In this document: positions 11,279 through 22,380 of the stretch, piece by piece
How positions within the stretch are numbered: position 1 is the first letter of the stretch
How the letters are laid out: every line of letters starts with the position of its first letter
Origin: Wurfbainia villosa
Taxonomy: Eukaryota > Streptophyta > Magnoliopsida > Zingiberales > Zingiberaceae
Assembly: GCA_025175895.1 (NCBI GenBank)
Contig: CM045989.1
Span: forward strand, 126,121,272-126,185,271
Reading direction: 5' to 3'
Length of the DNA: 64,000 nt
Notes under the pieces: generated by a model
Seen by the model: only the letters and a program-made list of their open reading frames with translations
Told to the model about the DNA's origin: nothing
The model's database searches: none
Position numbers and translations under genes: made by a program

Positions 11279-11290
11279 TGGTATCAGAGC
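11279..11290 (+). other. Primer binding site, initiator-Met tRNA type (TRG-3)
   Basis: TGGTATCAGAGC, two bases after the LTR end. It is complementary to the 3' end of plant initiator methionine tRNA, the usual minus-strand primer of copia elements. Confidence 0.92.
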
Positions 11291-11342
11291 AAGGCCACTC
11301 TTCTAAGTTTAACAACTAAGGGAGCATGCTAGAGGGAACAAG

Positions 11343-13061
11343 ATGGAATTCAAAGACAAGCTTAGATGGGACATCAACACTCTGCCACCTTACGATCAAG
11401 AGGATTTTCCGGCGTGGAGGGCTAGAATGGAGAATTTCTTGATGATGGACATAGAGAATTGGTTTATCATCATCGAAGGCTTTGAACCTCCTAGGGACAA
11501 GAAGGGAGATGTCCTCAAGTTAAAAAAGTGGACCCAAGAGCAACGCCAAAAGTTCAAGACTAAAGTCAAGGTAACAAAACTTTTAGAAGATTTGATACCT
11601 AATGATGTCTTGTGCAAGTTAGGTGAATTTCAAGATGTCAAGGAGCTATGGGACAAATTGGCCAAGTTCAATGAGAAGCCTCACTTGACATGAGTAGAAG
11701 AAGAAGAATCTTCATCAACTCAAGAAGAGGAAGAAGCCGAGGAAGAATAATCATCATCCTCACAAGAAAGTGAGGAGTCAGAAGTTGAGAAGGAGTCAAC
11801 TTCCGGATCGGTGGAAGAAGTGGAAGAAGCATTCACTTCTAGGATTGAGGAGGAGAGACCATCTACTCCGGAGCAAGGGCAAGAGGAAGGAGAGTCATCT
11901 ACTTCCGGGAGAAGTGATGAACAAGCTCAAGAGGCCCTAACCATCACCCTAGGTAAATCAAGCATTTCGGTTCAAAATAAAATCCATATAATTTGCTTTG
12001 AGTGTAGGAAAATCGGGCACTATAAGAGCAAGTGTCCAAAGAGAGTAAGAAAAGCTCCACCGGCACCTAAAAGTCAAGAGAAGTCAAAGGAAGACGGAAC
12101 CCCGACAATTAAGAGCAAGAAGCACATTGTGTGCTTCAAGTGTCACCAAGAAGGACATTATAGGAGTCAATATCCTATGGGGAAGAAGAAGGGGCAAGAA
12201 GGAGCATCACAAGTAGGGGGAGCTTCTAAAGCTAACCCTAAGATATATTTCATTAATGCACCTTCAAATTTTAAGGTCAAGAAGCATGCTAGAGGTAATT
12301 TAAACAATCTTGCTATTATTCATAAGGAGCATGCTATTAGAAATAACAAATATTTTTGTCTAGGTGGTAAGAGTGTAAACCTTAGGAATAAGGAAAAATT
12401 TGGGACTAATGTCCCTAAAAATATTTTACCTAAGGCATCCATTAGAAAAATTAAGGATCATCTAGGTTTTAATCCTAAATGGACTAGGCATATGCCTAAA
12501 GAAAATGGTAATGCCCAAAAACCTAATCAAAAATCATTTGGGGAATTAGAGTTAGAAAATCAAGCCTTGAGGTCAAGGCTTGAGAAATTGAAAAAGACCC
12601 TTGCAAATATGCAAAATCAATTTAAAGGGTCAAATGGTCAAACTCTAGGATCTAGGAGTCAAAGTAAAGGGTGTAAGAGGCAAGAACCATCTAGGAGGCA
12701 AGGTTTGGGTCACAAGCCTATGTCCAAGAAAGTAATGTCTACTTACCATAATGTTCCATTTGATTATGGAACTAAACCTAGGTCTAATAAAACCAAGGTT
12801 TCTAGGGAAGTTATCCCTAAGGACAACCATGGTGTGTGCCTAGTGGCTAGGGTTTCTAAGAACCCTAGTGAAGCCACTAAGAAAGTTACAAGGGGAGTCA
12901 CCTCTAAAGTTAACCATGGCAAGACCACAATGACCAAGGCTAACAAGCCTAAAAGGGTCATTAGGAAGGTATCTAGGGAGGTTATCCCTAAGGAATACCT
13001 TGTAAACTCTAGGAGCTCAAATAGATTTTGGGTTCCTAAGAGCGTGATTGATTCACGCTAA
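11343..13061 (+). pseudogene. TRG-3 gag with two in-frame stops
   Basis: A single reading frame of about 572 codons starts at MEFKDKLRWDINT, 52 bp after the primer site. It is interrupted by TGA (11691-11693) and TAA (about 11748). The N-terminal part has PAWRARMENFLMMDIENWF and LIPNDVLCKLGEF, the UBN2-type copia capsid region. After an acidic Glu/Ser-rich linker come two CCHC knuckles (CFECRKIGHYKSKC and CFKCHQEGHYRSQ, the second with its last Cys changed to Tyr), a heptad region (ENQALRSRLEKLKKTLANM) and a basic tail ending FWVPKSVI. The protein would package RNA. The frame ends just before the point where protease begins in related Sireviruses. Confidence 0.9.
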
Positions 13062-14813
13062 ATGGGGTTAGGGCGTGACAACTTTAAATGGAAGGGTAGT
13101 TAACCTAATCATGGTAAAGGTGGCATTTTAAGTCATTTTCAAGGTTATGGTTACCTTGGGAATGTATTTTGATCTTGAATCCTAAAGGCTTTTAGGATGT
13201 GCCAATATTAACTAAGAAGTTTAATAAATCAATCAAATTGGCATAACTTAGATTTAGAGGTCATAGTGTATCATTTTTGGATTTTTGACACACTTGGGAG
13301 ATTAGTAGCATTATAACAAAATATACTTAATTATATCAAATGACAATTAATATTAAAATGTAGGTATTATTATACCTATATATTTTATTTTTCATGCTTT
13401 GTTTGCCATATAACATGTCATGACATCAGACTTGTTTTTAATCATTTAAAATGTCATGATCATGCTTAGGGTTAGGTTAAATGTCATGTATGCTTAAATT
13501 GTATCATATGTCATGACATCATGATCATTGGCCATGTTTACTTATGATATCATTTATGCCATGATCATACTTCATGTATTTAAATTAATGAAAATTGAAT
13601 TAAGGACTTTGGCATGACTTGGAGTCCCATTTATAAGGGAATCAAGTAGAGTTGCCTTAGAAAAATATATGAAATCCTAGATTAGGAGAACAAAACTCAC
13701 ATCTCACATTACATTGACGTGTATGTATATTTATACACCTTAGATACATGTGAGATGTTAGGATATGAGTTAAGTTCAAGGTGCATAGTTTTTGCATCTA
13801 GATGAACTAAAACTCATCTTATTTCATTGGTGGATCATTGGGAAAGTTTGTGTACAAGTCATGTACATTAAGCCCAAAAAATATGATCAAATATAGGTTT
13901 TAAAAAACATTTTAAAATCAATTTAAAAAACCTTGATGAAGTCTATCTTTTGATAACAATCACCATTGATGAAGTTGATATAAAGTAGGGCCAAAACATT
14001 GAAAATTTCAATGGTTTTGAACTTTGTGTCAATTTCACTATTTTATGGGTAAAATAATTTTTAAATATTTTTCACCCATTGTATTGGTCATAAGTATTAT
14101 ACGTAAAAATTTTCATGATTTTTCGATATACGTATAATTATTTATGAATTTTTAAAATCTATTTCTATTAACTGAAATTCGAAAATTTCAGTTATCAGTC
14201 GACTGCCCTTGGTGGCAGTCGACTGATGGGAGTGGCAGTCGACTAATCTCTGATAAAGTCGACTGCCAAGGTTGATTTCGTAAAAACAATTTTTGTTTAG
14301 CCCATGTTCAGCTACGATAAAGGTCTCTAACCACTCCTAACCCTAAGATATGCTTTAGGAAGCATTATAAAGGGTGAAAATCCATTGGATATGGATTAGG
14401 AGAGGTGTTTAGGGTTTGTATCAAATTTAAGGATGGGAAAGTTCATGTTTGAACTTTGAACCTTATTTTTGATGGTTTAGAGTTCCTATTGGCTTAGGGA
14501 CTTCACAAGGACATTGTTGGTGCAATGGTCAAGGGGGAGCAAGTCTTTAGGGGGAGGTATCCATCATGGAATGATGAATGGTATTTTTTTCCTCATGGGA
14601 GGAGAAAAGGGGATTTTGAGATACCCAATTTGAAAATTGGGAGAGTGTATAGGATTGCCTCTCTTGAGTGATATGAGACTTATCACTAGGAAGATGGTAG
14701 GCATCCTAGGTAATTTTGGACCAAGGGGGAGATTGTAAGATCTCATTGGGACATGAGACATTGACCTCCTTGGAGAGATAACCTTTTTGATGTATGTCAA
14801 AAAGGGGGAGAAG
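13062..14813 (+). other. TRG-3 non-coding 3' region
   Basis: About 1.75 kb without coding potential, AT-rich, with repeated ATGTCATGAC/TGATCATG motifs (13420-13570). Homologous stretches, inverted, lie at 18493-20248 (TRG-1) and in two blocks of TRG-4 (53681-55260 and about 57500-57650). Three CAGTCGACTG-type palindromes occur at about 14196-14270. Its conservation in all copies suggests a required cis region, but nothing coding. Confidence 0.8.
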
Positions 14814-15940
14814 GTAAAGTCCAATGGTTGGCGGCGTAAAGTCCAAGCGGAGTCTTGGTAGCGTAAGTCCAATGTGCCTTGACGGTGTAGACACCGTTAG
14901 TATGACATAGCCGATGGAAGCACCTGAAGACTAGCGCAATAGATGAACAAGTCATGGATGACTTGGAGGGATCCGAGAGGTGTGAGACTGACAGAGGTGG
15001 CTAGAAGGCTTAGGTCTAGGCTAAGGGTGGTCTAGCAAGTATGGGGGCACCATACTTGGGTTAAAACCTCATGGTTGAGGTGTGTCAGTCAACTGGTGTC
15101 ATGTGGCAGTCGACTGGCATGAGTCAACTAGGGTTTGACTGCGGGAAGTGCCTTAGCGATTGGCGCGGAGGAGGGCGATTGATTGATTAGCCAGCGATCG
15201 GCCCGATCTTGTGATCGGATCGGCGGTGCTCGATTTTTCAGTACGCGAATGGAGTCTAACTCATTCGGGGTTAGCAGTCGAGTGGAGGCTCGAACAGTCG
15301 ACTGATGGTCATTGTCAGTCGACTGATGATAGATCTGTTGGATCTTTCCAGCATGGATCTAGCCGTTGTCTCACGATAACAGTGGCATCAGTCGACTGAT
15401 GGTCCCGAGCAGTCGACTGATCGGCGATTTCCAGCATAGGTTGAAGCTTTTGGGGCTCGTGAAGGAGGAAAATGCATTGGTCTTTTGAGAGCTTTTGGGG
15501 TGATTTGCTACTGCAAATCAGGGTCTCCAAGTGCAATCCAAGCAACCAAAGATCAAAGCATTCAAAAGAGCAATTGTAAAGTAGTTTTCTTTACTTGCAT
15601 TGTATTTCGTTATTGTAATTGTTTGTATCTATTTCTTATTATTGTAAGAATATTTGTACAAGGTTTCTCCTCCTCTGACTTTTGTCGAGAAGGAGTATTT
15701 GTGATTAGTGGTTGCGTGTGCATCACTAGAGCTCTTTAGAGCTCGATCCGTGGAGTAGGAACCGTTCGGTTCCGAACCACATTATATTCTTGTGTTGTAT
15801 TTGTCTTGTTTCTTGTTATTGCTATTATCTATATTCCGCTGCGCATAACGAATTTTGTAGAGATGAACGCAAATGAAATCCATCACGCTACGAATACAAG
15901 CTATTCACCCCCCCCCTATAGCTTCCAAGGATCCCCTACA
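14814..15940 (+). repeat. TRG-3 3' LTR, lacking its 5' end
   Basis: Joins a CAAAAAGGGGGAGAA tract directly to the middle of the U3 minisatellite (GTAAAGTCCAATGGTTGGCGG), so about the first 330 bp present in the 5' LTR are deleted. The remainder aligns with 10153-11276. One block (about 15150-15270) is scrambled relative to the 5' LTR (10497-10620); see findings. Confidence 0.88.
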
Positions 15941-16162
15941 CCTAAGAGGCAGAAAATAAAACAATCTAGCTAACAAAATCTAAGATGCAAAAAAGGAAAT
16001 AAAAACTACTGCTAGAATAAAATAAAAATTAAATCTAAATATGGAAAGTTTAGAACTAAAGTAAATGAGGCAAACTAAAAAAGGAAAATAAAGAAAGTAC
16101 ATAAATCTAATCCTAAGTCCGATCCAAGTCTCCACTATTCGGTTCGATATCGAATCGATCAT
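15941..16162 (-). other. Athila-type leader between LTR and gag
   Basis: Non-coding on both strands, A-rich on the plus strand. It connects the primer site at 16163-16185 to the gag start displaced by TRG-3. Confidence 0.7.
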
Positions 16163-16185
16163 TCCTCGGTAACGGCGGCAAAAAC
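16163..16185 (-). other. Primer binding site, Asp-tRNA-like (Athila type)
   Basis: On the minus strand the stretch reads TTTTTGCCGCCGTTACCGAG, a slightly degraded form of the TGGCGCCGTTGCCGGGGA site used by Athila/Tat elements. It lies four bases inside the 5' LTR. Confidence 0.8.
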
Positions 16186-16189
16186 TTGA

Positions 16190-17557
16190 TGCACACGATC
16201 GCGACCTCAAATCTCGCGACGGAGGCTGTCGAGGACTCGAAGTGCACGCTCGCGCTCAACGTCCGCAAGTGCACGGATGTTGTCAAGTAATAAAAGATAA
16301 TCAATCCCACAGGGACTGGGATTCGAATATCGGTATGTTCAGTGGTTTAAATTGTTCGGACGTAAACTCTAAGAGGTTTTGACTTGTGAGGGCTGTCAGT
16401 GGACTATACTCTATACGGTGTCACACGGAGGAGGAAGGGAGCGTGCCGAGGTTTTCAAAAGTGATTCTAGGACTTCGGTTTCGCTTGTGTATCACAAAAT
16501 AATGCTGTCAATTGGCGTTGTCTAGACGTTTAGCTATGGTTTTGTGGAAGGGACATCATACACTCTCCCGATGAGCCACCGCATCTACCGGGAACTATCT
16601 CCACCTAAAAGGACAAGATAGACGGTAAGACGATGCCGAATCAATCCCTACGATGAACCATGTCAGGTTCCATCGTATCCTTCTACCCACGGTTACAGGA
16701 GATCAGGTTTACCCCTAGGTTCCTTGTATAAAATTCCCTAAGTCTTAGATACCAGGGTTGTCACCCCTCGTATCGCCTAAGCACAGCAGGTAGAAAACCA
16801 AACACGCATAGATATAGTAAAAACAACTACCAATTGTCAAATTAAACTCAAAGGCAGAATTTAACATGAAGTAACATTGTAATGTGCACACAAGTTACTC
16901 CCTAATCCTAGAACCGAAAGAACTACTCCATGTATATGAAGGAGGAATCACAAAGCATGTACATGTTCGAATATATCAGAATGAAAATGTAGGAACAAGG
17001 GATTACAATGCTTTCGTGGTCTTCTCTCCGGCGTTGAAGTGCAAGGCGTGGACCTCTGATGGCGTTCCTCCTCCCCGTTGCGAGTTCCCGAAGGTTTTTA
17101 GGGCTTCGATGTGTCGTCCTAACCGTCGTGCCTCCCCCCTAGGGTTTGGGCGGAGCCATCCTTATATAAACATCACCTCAGACCGCTGCAAAATTTGAAA
17201 AAAACCCTAGTCGTGCAAATCTAGTGGGCCGCCACACGACCATGTGTTTCCACACGGCCAGGTTGTGTGCGACCTTGGGGTGGCTGATCTCGCCCATTGG
17301 ACACGACCATGTGTAGCTACACACCCTGGTCGTGTCCCACTCTGTGTCTAGCTGCAAAATATCCTTCTTTTGCTTCGAAAGTGCGCCTTTTTCACCCAAA
17401 ATACTAACCTGCACACAAAAGTACAAAGAGAAGACCTCCGAACCAAAAAATAGGAATTGCGTACCAAACAGAGTAACATATGCATGAAACTAACATAAAA
17501 TGTAGTGAGATATGAGCGAAAACTACTCCTAAAATCCTATATATTTCACTCACATCA
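16190..17557 (-). repeat. Athila-type 5' LTR
   Basis: Plus-strand TGCACACGATCGCGACC...CACATCA, 1368 bp, matching 3518-4881. The two LTRs differ mostly in the first 120 bases and by scattered transitions. Confidence 0.9.
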
Positions 17558-17713
17558 CTAGCCCAACTGGACTTCCTTCCAGTTATTTGGTCCCCCCCCC
17601 CGACCTAATTGGACTTCTTAACTGGTGTTTGGTTCTCTTGATTCGGACATGGGAGCTCCACTTCCTTCGTTCAAGGTTCATGGCTTGACATAGACCATGA
17701 CTCTGATACCAAT
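17558..17713 (-). other. TRIM internal region, right part, with primer binding site
   Basis: The plus-strand ACTCTGATACCA at 17700-17711 is the complement of TGGTATCAGAGT, an initiator-Met primer site, two bases from the LTR that begins at 17714. A run of ten C lies near 17590. No coding capacity. Confidence 0.82.
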
Positions 17714-17912
17714 TGTTAGTGCCTAAAAGATTCATATATCTCTATAATGACATGATATTATCTACTTTAGGCTTAAGCCCTCATGGTTTTATTTTGAGGA
17801 TTTATCGAAAATGTCTCATCCCAATGGAGATATCTTTTTATCTTATAAGCACATGATCTTTTCCATATCTTACCAATGTAGGACTTTGATTGTATTTCCC
17901 ATACTCCTAACA
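17714..17912 (-). repeat. TRIM 5' LTR
   Basis: TGTTAGTGCC...CTCCTAACA, 199 bp, paired with 3151-3348. Followed by the TSD copy CATTA at 17913-17917. Confidence 0.88.
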
Positions 17913-17917
17913 CATTA

Positions 17918-18477
17918 GCCTTCAGGTGCTTCCATCGACTATTGTCATGCTAACCGGGTCTACTTTGCCAAGGTGCATTTGGACTTATGCCGCCAAGACA
18001 AATGTTTGGACTTTACGCTGTCAAATATTGGACTTATGCTGCCAAGACTACATGCTTGGACTTTACGTCGTCAATATTACACCCTTGGACTTCCCAATTG
18101 ACAAACATCTATACTTGGACTTTCACTGCCAAAGTTCACTTGAACTTTACACTACCAAGACTACACACTTGGACTTATACCGCCAAGAGTATACCTTTAG
18201 ACTTCACATGCCAAGCACCAATGACTTGGACTTTACCATTGCCAAGACTCATGCTTGTACTTTTCCTTTGCCAAGATCCATGATTGGACTTTCCATGCCA
18301 AGACTCATGCTTGGACTCTCAAATACCAAGTACCCATGACTTGGACTTCTCAAATGCTAAGACCATTCTTGAACTTTCCATGACAATCACATTGTCAATC
18401 GTTTTGTCAAACATCAAAGTACTACTCGAGTCAGACTCGAGTCTGGTCAATCGTAACCTGAGTCGATTGCACCAACA
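17918..18477 (-). repeat. TRG-1 3' LTR, inner half
   Basis: Continues the LTR interrupted at 3150 and matches 24593-25153 of the 5' LTR. It is mostly the CCAA...TTGG minisatellite and ends ...GATTGCACCAACA next to the polypurine tract. Confidence 0.87.
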
Positions 18478-20248
18478 ATCTACCCCTTTTTGATGTTTGA
18501 CAAAATATTTGAGTTAGGCTACCTAACTCAAGCATCAATTCTCTCCCTTTTTGACATACATCAAAAAGGCTCCTCCAAGAGTATCCATGTCTCATATCCC
18601 AATGAGATAACTCAATCTCTCCCTTGGTCCAAAATCATCATTAATGCCTTCATTTCCCCTAGTGATACTCCCTTATCATTAAATGCAAGGCATTTTCTCC
18701 ATTCTCCAACTCTCCCCCTTTGAGGAAAAACTCATCCATTATCTCTTGATGGATAACCTCCCCCTAAAGGCTTGCTCCCTCTTGACCATTGCACCAACAA
18801 TGTCCTTGGAAAGTTCCTAAGCCAATAGAAACACTAGACCATCAAAATTAAGTGCAAAAGTTCAAACTTGAACTTTCACACAACTTAAAATTTGATTCTC
18901 AACCCAAAACAACTCTCTTAATCCATTTTCAATGGACTTTCACTCTTCCAATGCTTTCCAAAGCATATCCTAGAGTTAGGAGACATTAAGTAGTCTAAAC
19001 TTATTGATAAATGGATGAACAAACTAGTTCAGCCGAAATCAAACCTAACAGTCTATTGAAATCATAATTCAATCGATTGATCCCCTACCAGTCGACTGTC
19101 CAAAGCGGTAGTCGACTGATTTCAGCAAATGCAGAAAAATAGAAATCAAAAATGGATTTTGAAAATGTATAAGTAAATATATTTAATTTAAAAAATTATG
19201 AAAATTTATATGTACATTACTTATGTCAATCATTATGTGTGAAAAATATTTTTATATAAAAATACCCATTAAATTGTGAGATTGATATAAAATTCAAAAC
19301 CATTGATAACTTCAATGTTTTAGGCCTCTTTTGTATCAACTTCATCAATGGTGATAACTATCAAAAGATAGACTTCACCAAGGGTTTTCAAAATAATTTT
19401 GAAATAGTTTTCAAACCTTATTTTGAACCATGGTCTATGGGCCAGATGTACGTGACTTGTACATTAGCTTTCTTCATGATTCATCCATGGTATATAATGA
19501 GTTTGAGTTCATCTAGATGCAACATCTATGCGACTTGAACTTAACTCATTTTTCTAACATCTCACATGTGTCTAGGGTGTATTAATACATACATATGTCA
19601 ATTTAATGTGAGATGTGAGTTTTTGTTCTTCCTAGTCTAAGGTCTCATGCATTTTAACTAGGCAACTCTATTTGATTCCCTTATAATGGGATCTCAAATC
19701 ATGTCATTGTCCTTAAATCAATTTTAACCTAAATGCATGAATGATGATCATGACATATGTGATAGCATAAATGAAGCATTGCCAATAATCATGATATCAT
19801 GGCATGAAAATAAACCTAAGTATAAACATAATATGAAAATTAAACCTAAGCATTATCATGATATTTTAAATAATTAAATGAAATATGATGTCATGACATA
19901 ACACATGACAAGCAAAGCATGACAAATAAAATAAAAATGTATAAGAATACCTAAATTTTAATATCAATTGTCATTTGTTAGGATTAAATCCAAATTTTTC
20001 CATAATAATAAATCTCCCAAGTGTGTCAAAAATCCAAAATGACACACTATAACTCTAAAACATAATTGTGCCAATTTTGATCAATTTTTCATGCATCTCA
20101 AATTTTATTGGCACACCCTAAACTCTTTTAAAACCAAATATCATATTATTTTCAAGGTACCCCATAACCTTGAAATGCTCTAAAATGTCAACTCTACTAT
20201 GGTTAGGTTAACTACCCATCCATTTAGGGTTGACACACCCTAACCCAT
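18478..20248 (-). other. TRG-1 polypurine tract and non-coding 3' region
   Basis: Minus-strand CAAAAAGGGGTAGAT (18492-18478) primes plus-strand synthesis. The rest is the inverted counterpart of 13062-14813, with the same order of blocks: CTCACATGTGTCTAGG, CATGACATATGT and ATTTTGGATTTTTGACACAC. No gene. Confidence 0.8.
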
Positions 20249-20817
20249 CTAGTGTGATGAAATTACGCTCGTAGGAACCCAAAATATAATTGAGCTCCTT
20301 AGGTTAACTAGGTACTCACTAGGGATATCCTCCCTTGGTATCTTTCTAATGACCCTCTTAGACTTAGAAGTCTTGGTCATTTGGATCTTGCCTAAGTCAA
20401 CTCTAGGGATGACTTCCCTTGTGACCTTCTTAGTGGCGTTCCTAGATTTTTTTGAAATCTTGGTCACTAGGCACTTGTCATGGTTAGTCTTAGGGATAAC
20501 TTTCCCAGTAACCTTGGTTTTACTAGACCTATGGGTGGTTCTATAGTCAAATGAAACACTATGGTAGGTTTGTATTACTACCTTGGATTTAGGTCTGTGA
20601 CCCAAACCTTTCCTATCCTTGGAAGACTCTTGCCTCATAGATCCTAATTTTTTATCATTAGACTCATTAATTGAATTTGTCATTCTTCTAAGGATCTTCT
20701 TCAATTTCTCAAGCTTTAACCTCAAGGCTTAATTTTCACCCACTAATGCCTCCAATTTTGAATTTATATTTTTTCTTTGGGCATTATTCTTTCTTTTAGG
20801 CATATGCTTATCCTTCT

Positions 20818-22229
20818 TGTTAGTGCAATCAGCCCAGGTCATGATTGAGCGGACTCGAGTTTGACTCGAGTAGTATTTTGATATTTGACATTGATGTCTG
20901 ACAATGTATTGGGGAGATTGTTGGTATAATCGACCCAAGTCATACTTGATGTTTGACGATGGTTTGACCATTGTCATAGGAGAAGTCCAAGTCTTGTGTA
21001 CTTGACATGAAAAGTCCAAGTTTGAGTCTAGCATGGAAAGTCCAACATGGGTTGGCAAGGAAAGTCCAAGCATGTTTCTTGGCAAAGGAAAGTTCAAGCA
21101 TGGGTCTTGGAAAGGAAAAGTCCAAGTATGGGTCTTGGCATGGAAAGTCCAACATGGGTTAACAAGGGAAAGTCCAAGCTTGAGTCTTGGCAATTGAGAA
21201 GTCCAAGGGGAATATTGGTAGCGTAAAGTCCAAGGGTGAAGTCTTGGCAATATAAGTCCAATGGTTGGCGGCGTAAAGTTCAAGCTGAGTCTTGGCAGTG
21301 TAACCCCAAAGTGCCTTGGCAGTGTAGACTACATTAGCATGACAATAGCTGATGGAAGCACCTGAAGGCTAGTGTATGGATGAACAAGTCATGGATGACT
21401 TGGAGGGATCCGATAGGCATGAAGCTGACGGAGGTGGTTAGAAGGCTTAGGTCTAGGCTAAGGGTGGTCTAACAAGTATGGGGGTACCATACTTGGGTTA
21501 AAACCTCATGTTTAAGGTGTATCAATCGACTGAGACTATGGTCAGTCGACTGCTGGGAGTCGACTAGGGTTTAATTACGGGAAGATGGCCTAGCAGTCGA
21601 CTGCCAGCATTGGGCAGTCGACTGATTGTGCCATTAGTCGACTACTAGGGTATAGCAGTTGACTGATGTTTCAGCCACGAGCACAGTAAACTCTCCAGTT
21701 GAGTGATCGTCTGATGGACATGATCAATCGACTGATGGTCTATCCGTTGAAACTTATCCAATGTGGCTCATGCCGTTGTGAGACAACGACTACAGGAGCA
21801 GTCGACTAATGGTCCCGATCAGTCGATTGCTAGGCGAAAATCAGCCCGAGTTGCAGGTTTAAAAGGAGCACGAAGGGAGGTTTTTTGGAAGAGGTTTTTT
21901 GAGCTTCTTTGGGGCGATTTGCTGCTGCAATTTAGGGTCTCCAAGTTCAACTCAAGCAATCACAAAGCAAGTATCCAAGTTCACAATTGTAAAGTGTTTC
22001 TTTACTTGTATTTGTGTAGTTTACTTGTATTAGCTTGTATTTATCTTTATTACTGTTGTAATACATTGTATGAGGTTTCTCCACCTCTAGATTATTCCGA
22101 GAAGGGGTTATTTGAGTAGTGATGTGTGATTGGCATCACTAGGGCTCTTACGAGTCCAATCCATAGAGTATGAACCATTCGGTTCTGAACCACGTTATAT
22201 TCGGTATTGTGATTATGCTTGTGTGTATT

Positions 22230-22275
<46 letters not shown>

Positions 22276-22380
22276 CTGCGTATAACACATCTTGTAGCAA
22301 GCGCGATCAAATTCAATCAAGCAACGCCGACACGCTATTCACACCCCCCCCCCCTTCTAGCGCCCATCAAGGTCCTAACA
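20818..22380 (+). mobile_element. Solo LTR (plus strand) inserted in TRG-1 gag, TSD CTTCT
   Basis: Begins TGTTAGTGCAATCAGCCC and ends ...AAGGTCCTAACA. CTTCT flanks it on both sides (20813-20817 and 22381-22385). It is full length for this LTR family (minisatellite, CAGTCGACTG zone 21520-21830, CTAGCGCCC end block) with no internal region, so it arose by LTR-LTR recombination. Confidence 0.94.
22232..22273. repeat. (TA)n microsatellite
   Basis: About 20 TA dinucleotides in the 3' part of the solo LTR. The YIYIY-rich ORFs here are translations of this array. Confidence 0.97.

Larger units (their letters stand above)
9822..15940 (+). mobile_element. TRG-3: gag-only Ty1/copia element (plus), TSD CCTAA
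   Basis: Boundaries are exact: TGTTGGTGCAAT... at 9822 and ...CCCCTACA at 15940, flanked by CCTAA (9817-9821) and CCTAA (15941-15945). The order is 5' LTR 9822-11276, primer site 11279-11290, gag 11343-13061, non-coding 13062-14813, 3' LTR 14814-15940. No pol genes. It lies in opposite orientation inside the Athila-type element. The 3' LTR has lost its first ~330 bp, so a later deletion removed the polypurine tract junction. Confidence 0.93.
3518..17557 (-). mobile_element. Non-autonomous Athila-type Ty3/gypsy element (minus), interrupted by TRG-3
   Basis: The minus-strand order is 5' LTR 17557-16190, primer site 16185-16163, leader, gag 9778-8290, protease about 8315-7860, a large ORF of the ATHILA-ORF1/plant-transposon type (7380-5844), 3' UTR, polypurine tract 4896-4882 and 3' LTR 4881-3518. 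The Asp-tRNA-type primer site and the gag and protease motifs place it in the Athila/Tat group. No reverse transcriptase, RNase H or integrase motif is present, so it is non-autonomous. Without the nested copia element (9822-15940 plus one TSD) its length is about 7.9 kb. I could not find a clean TSD: GCTAA on the left versus CTAGC on the right. Confidence 0.88.
3151..17912 (-). mobile_element. TRIM (miniature LTR retrotransposon) split by an Athila-type insertion
   Basis: Two LTRs of about 198 bp (3151-3348 and 17714-17912) share sequence along their whole length by eye, for example a TGGAGATATCTTTTTATCTT block. The minus-strand primer site TGGTATCAGAGT lies beside the right LTR and a purine tract beside the left one. 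Perfect 5-bp target duplications CATTA flank it (3146-3150, 17913-17917). Removing the inserted Athila-type element leaves an internal region of only about 320 bp without coding capacity. Short LTRs, an initiator-Met primer site and a tiny interior are the defining features of TRIMs. The LTRs have diverged visibly, so the insertion is old. Confidence 0.9.

Noticed and set aside
3518..17557. Two independent solo LTRs at 3518-4881 and 16190-17557
   Set aside because: The primer site sits inside the right one, the polypurine tract inside the left one, and gag-protease lies between in matching orientation, so they are one element. The lack of a clean TSD remains a weak point.
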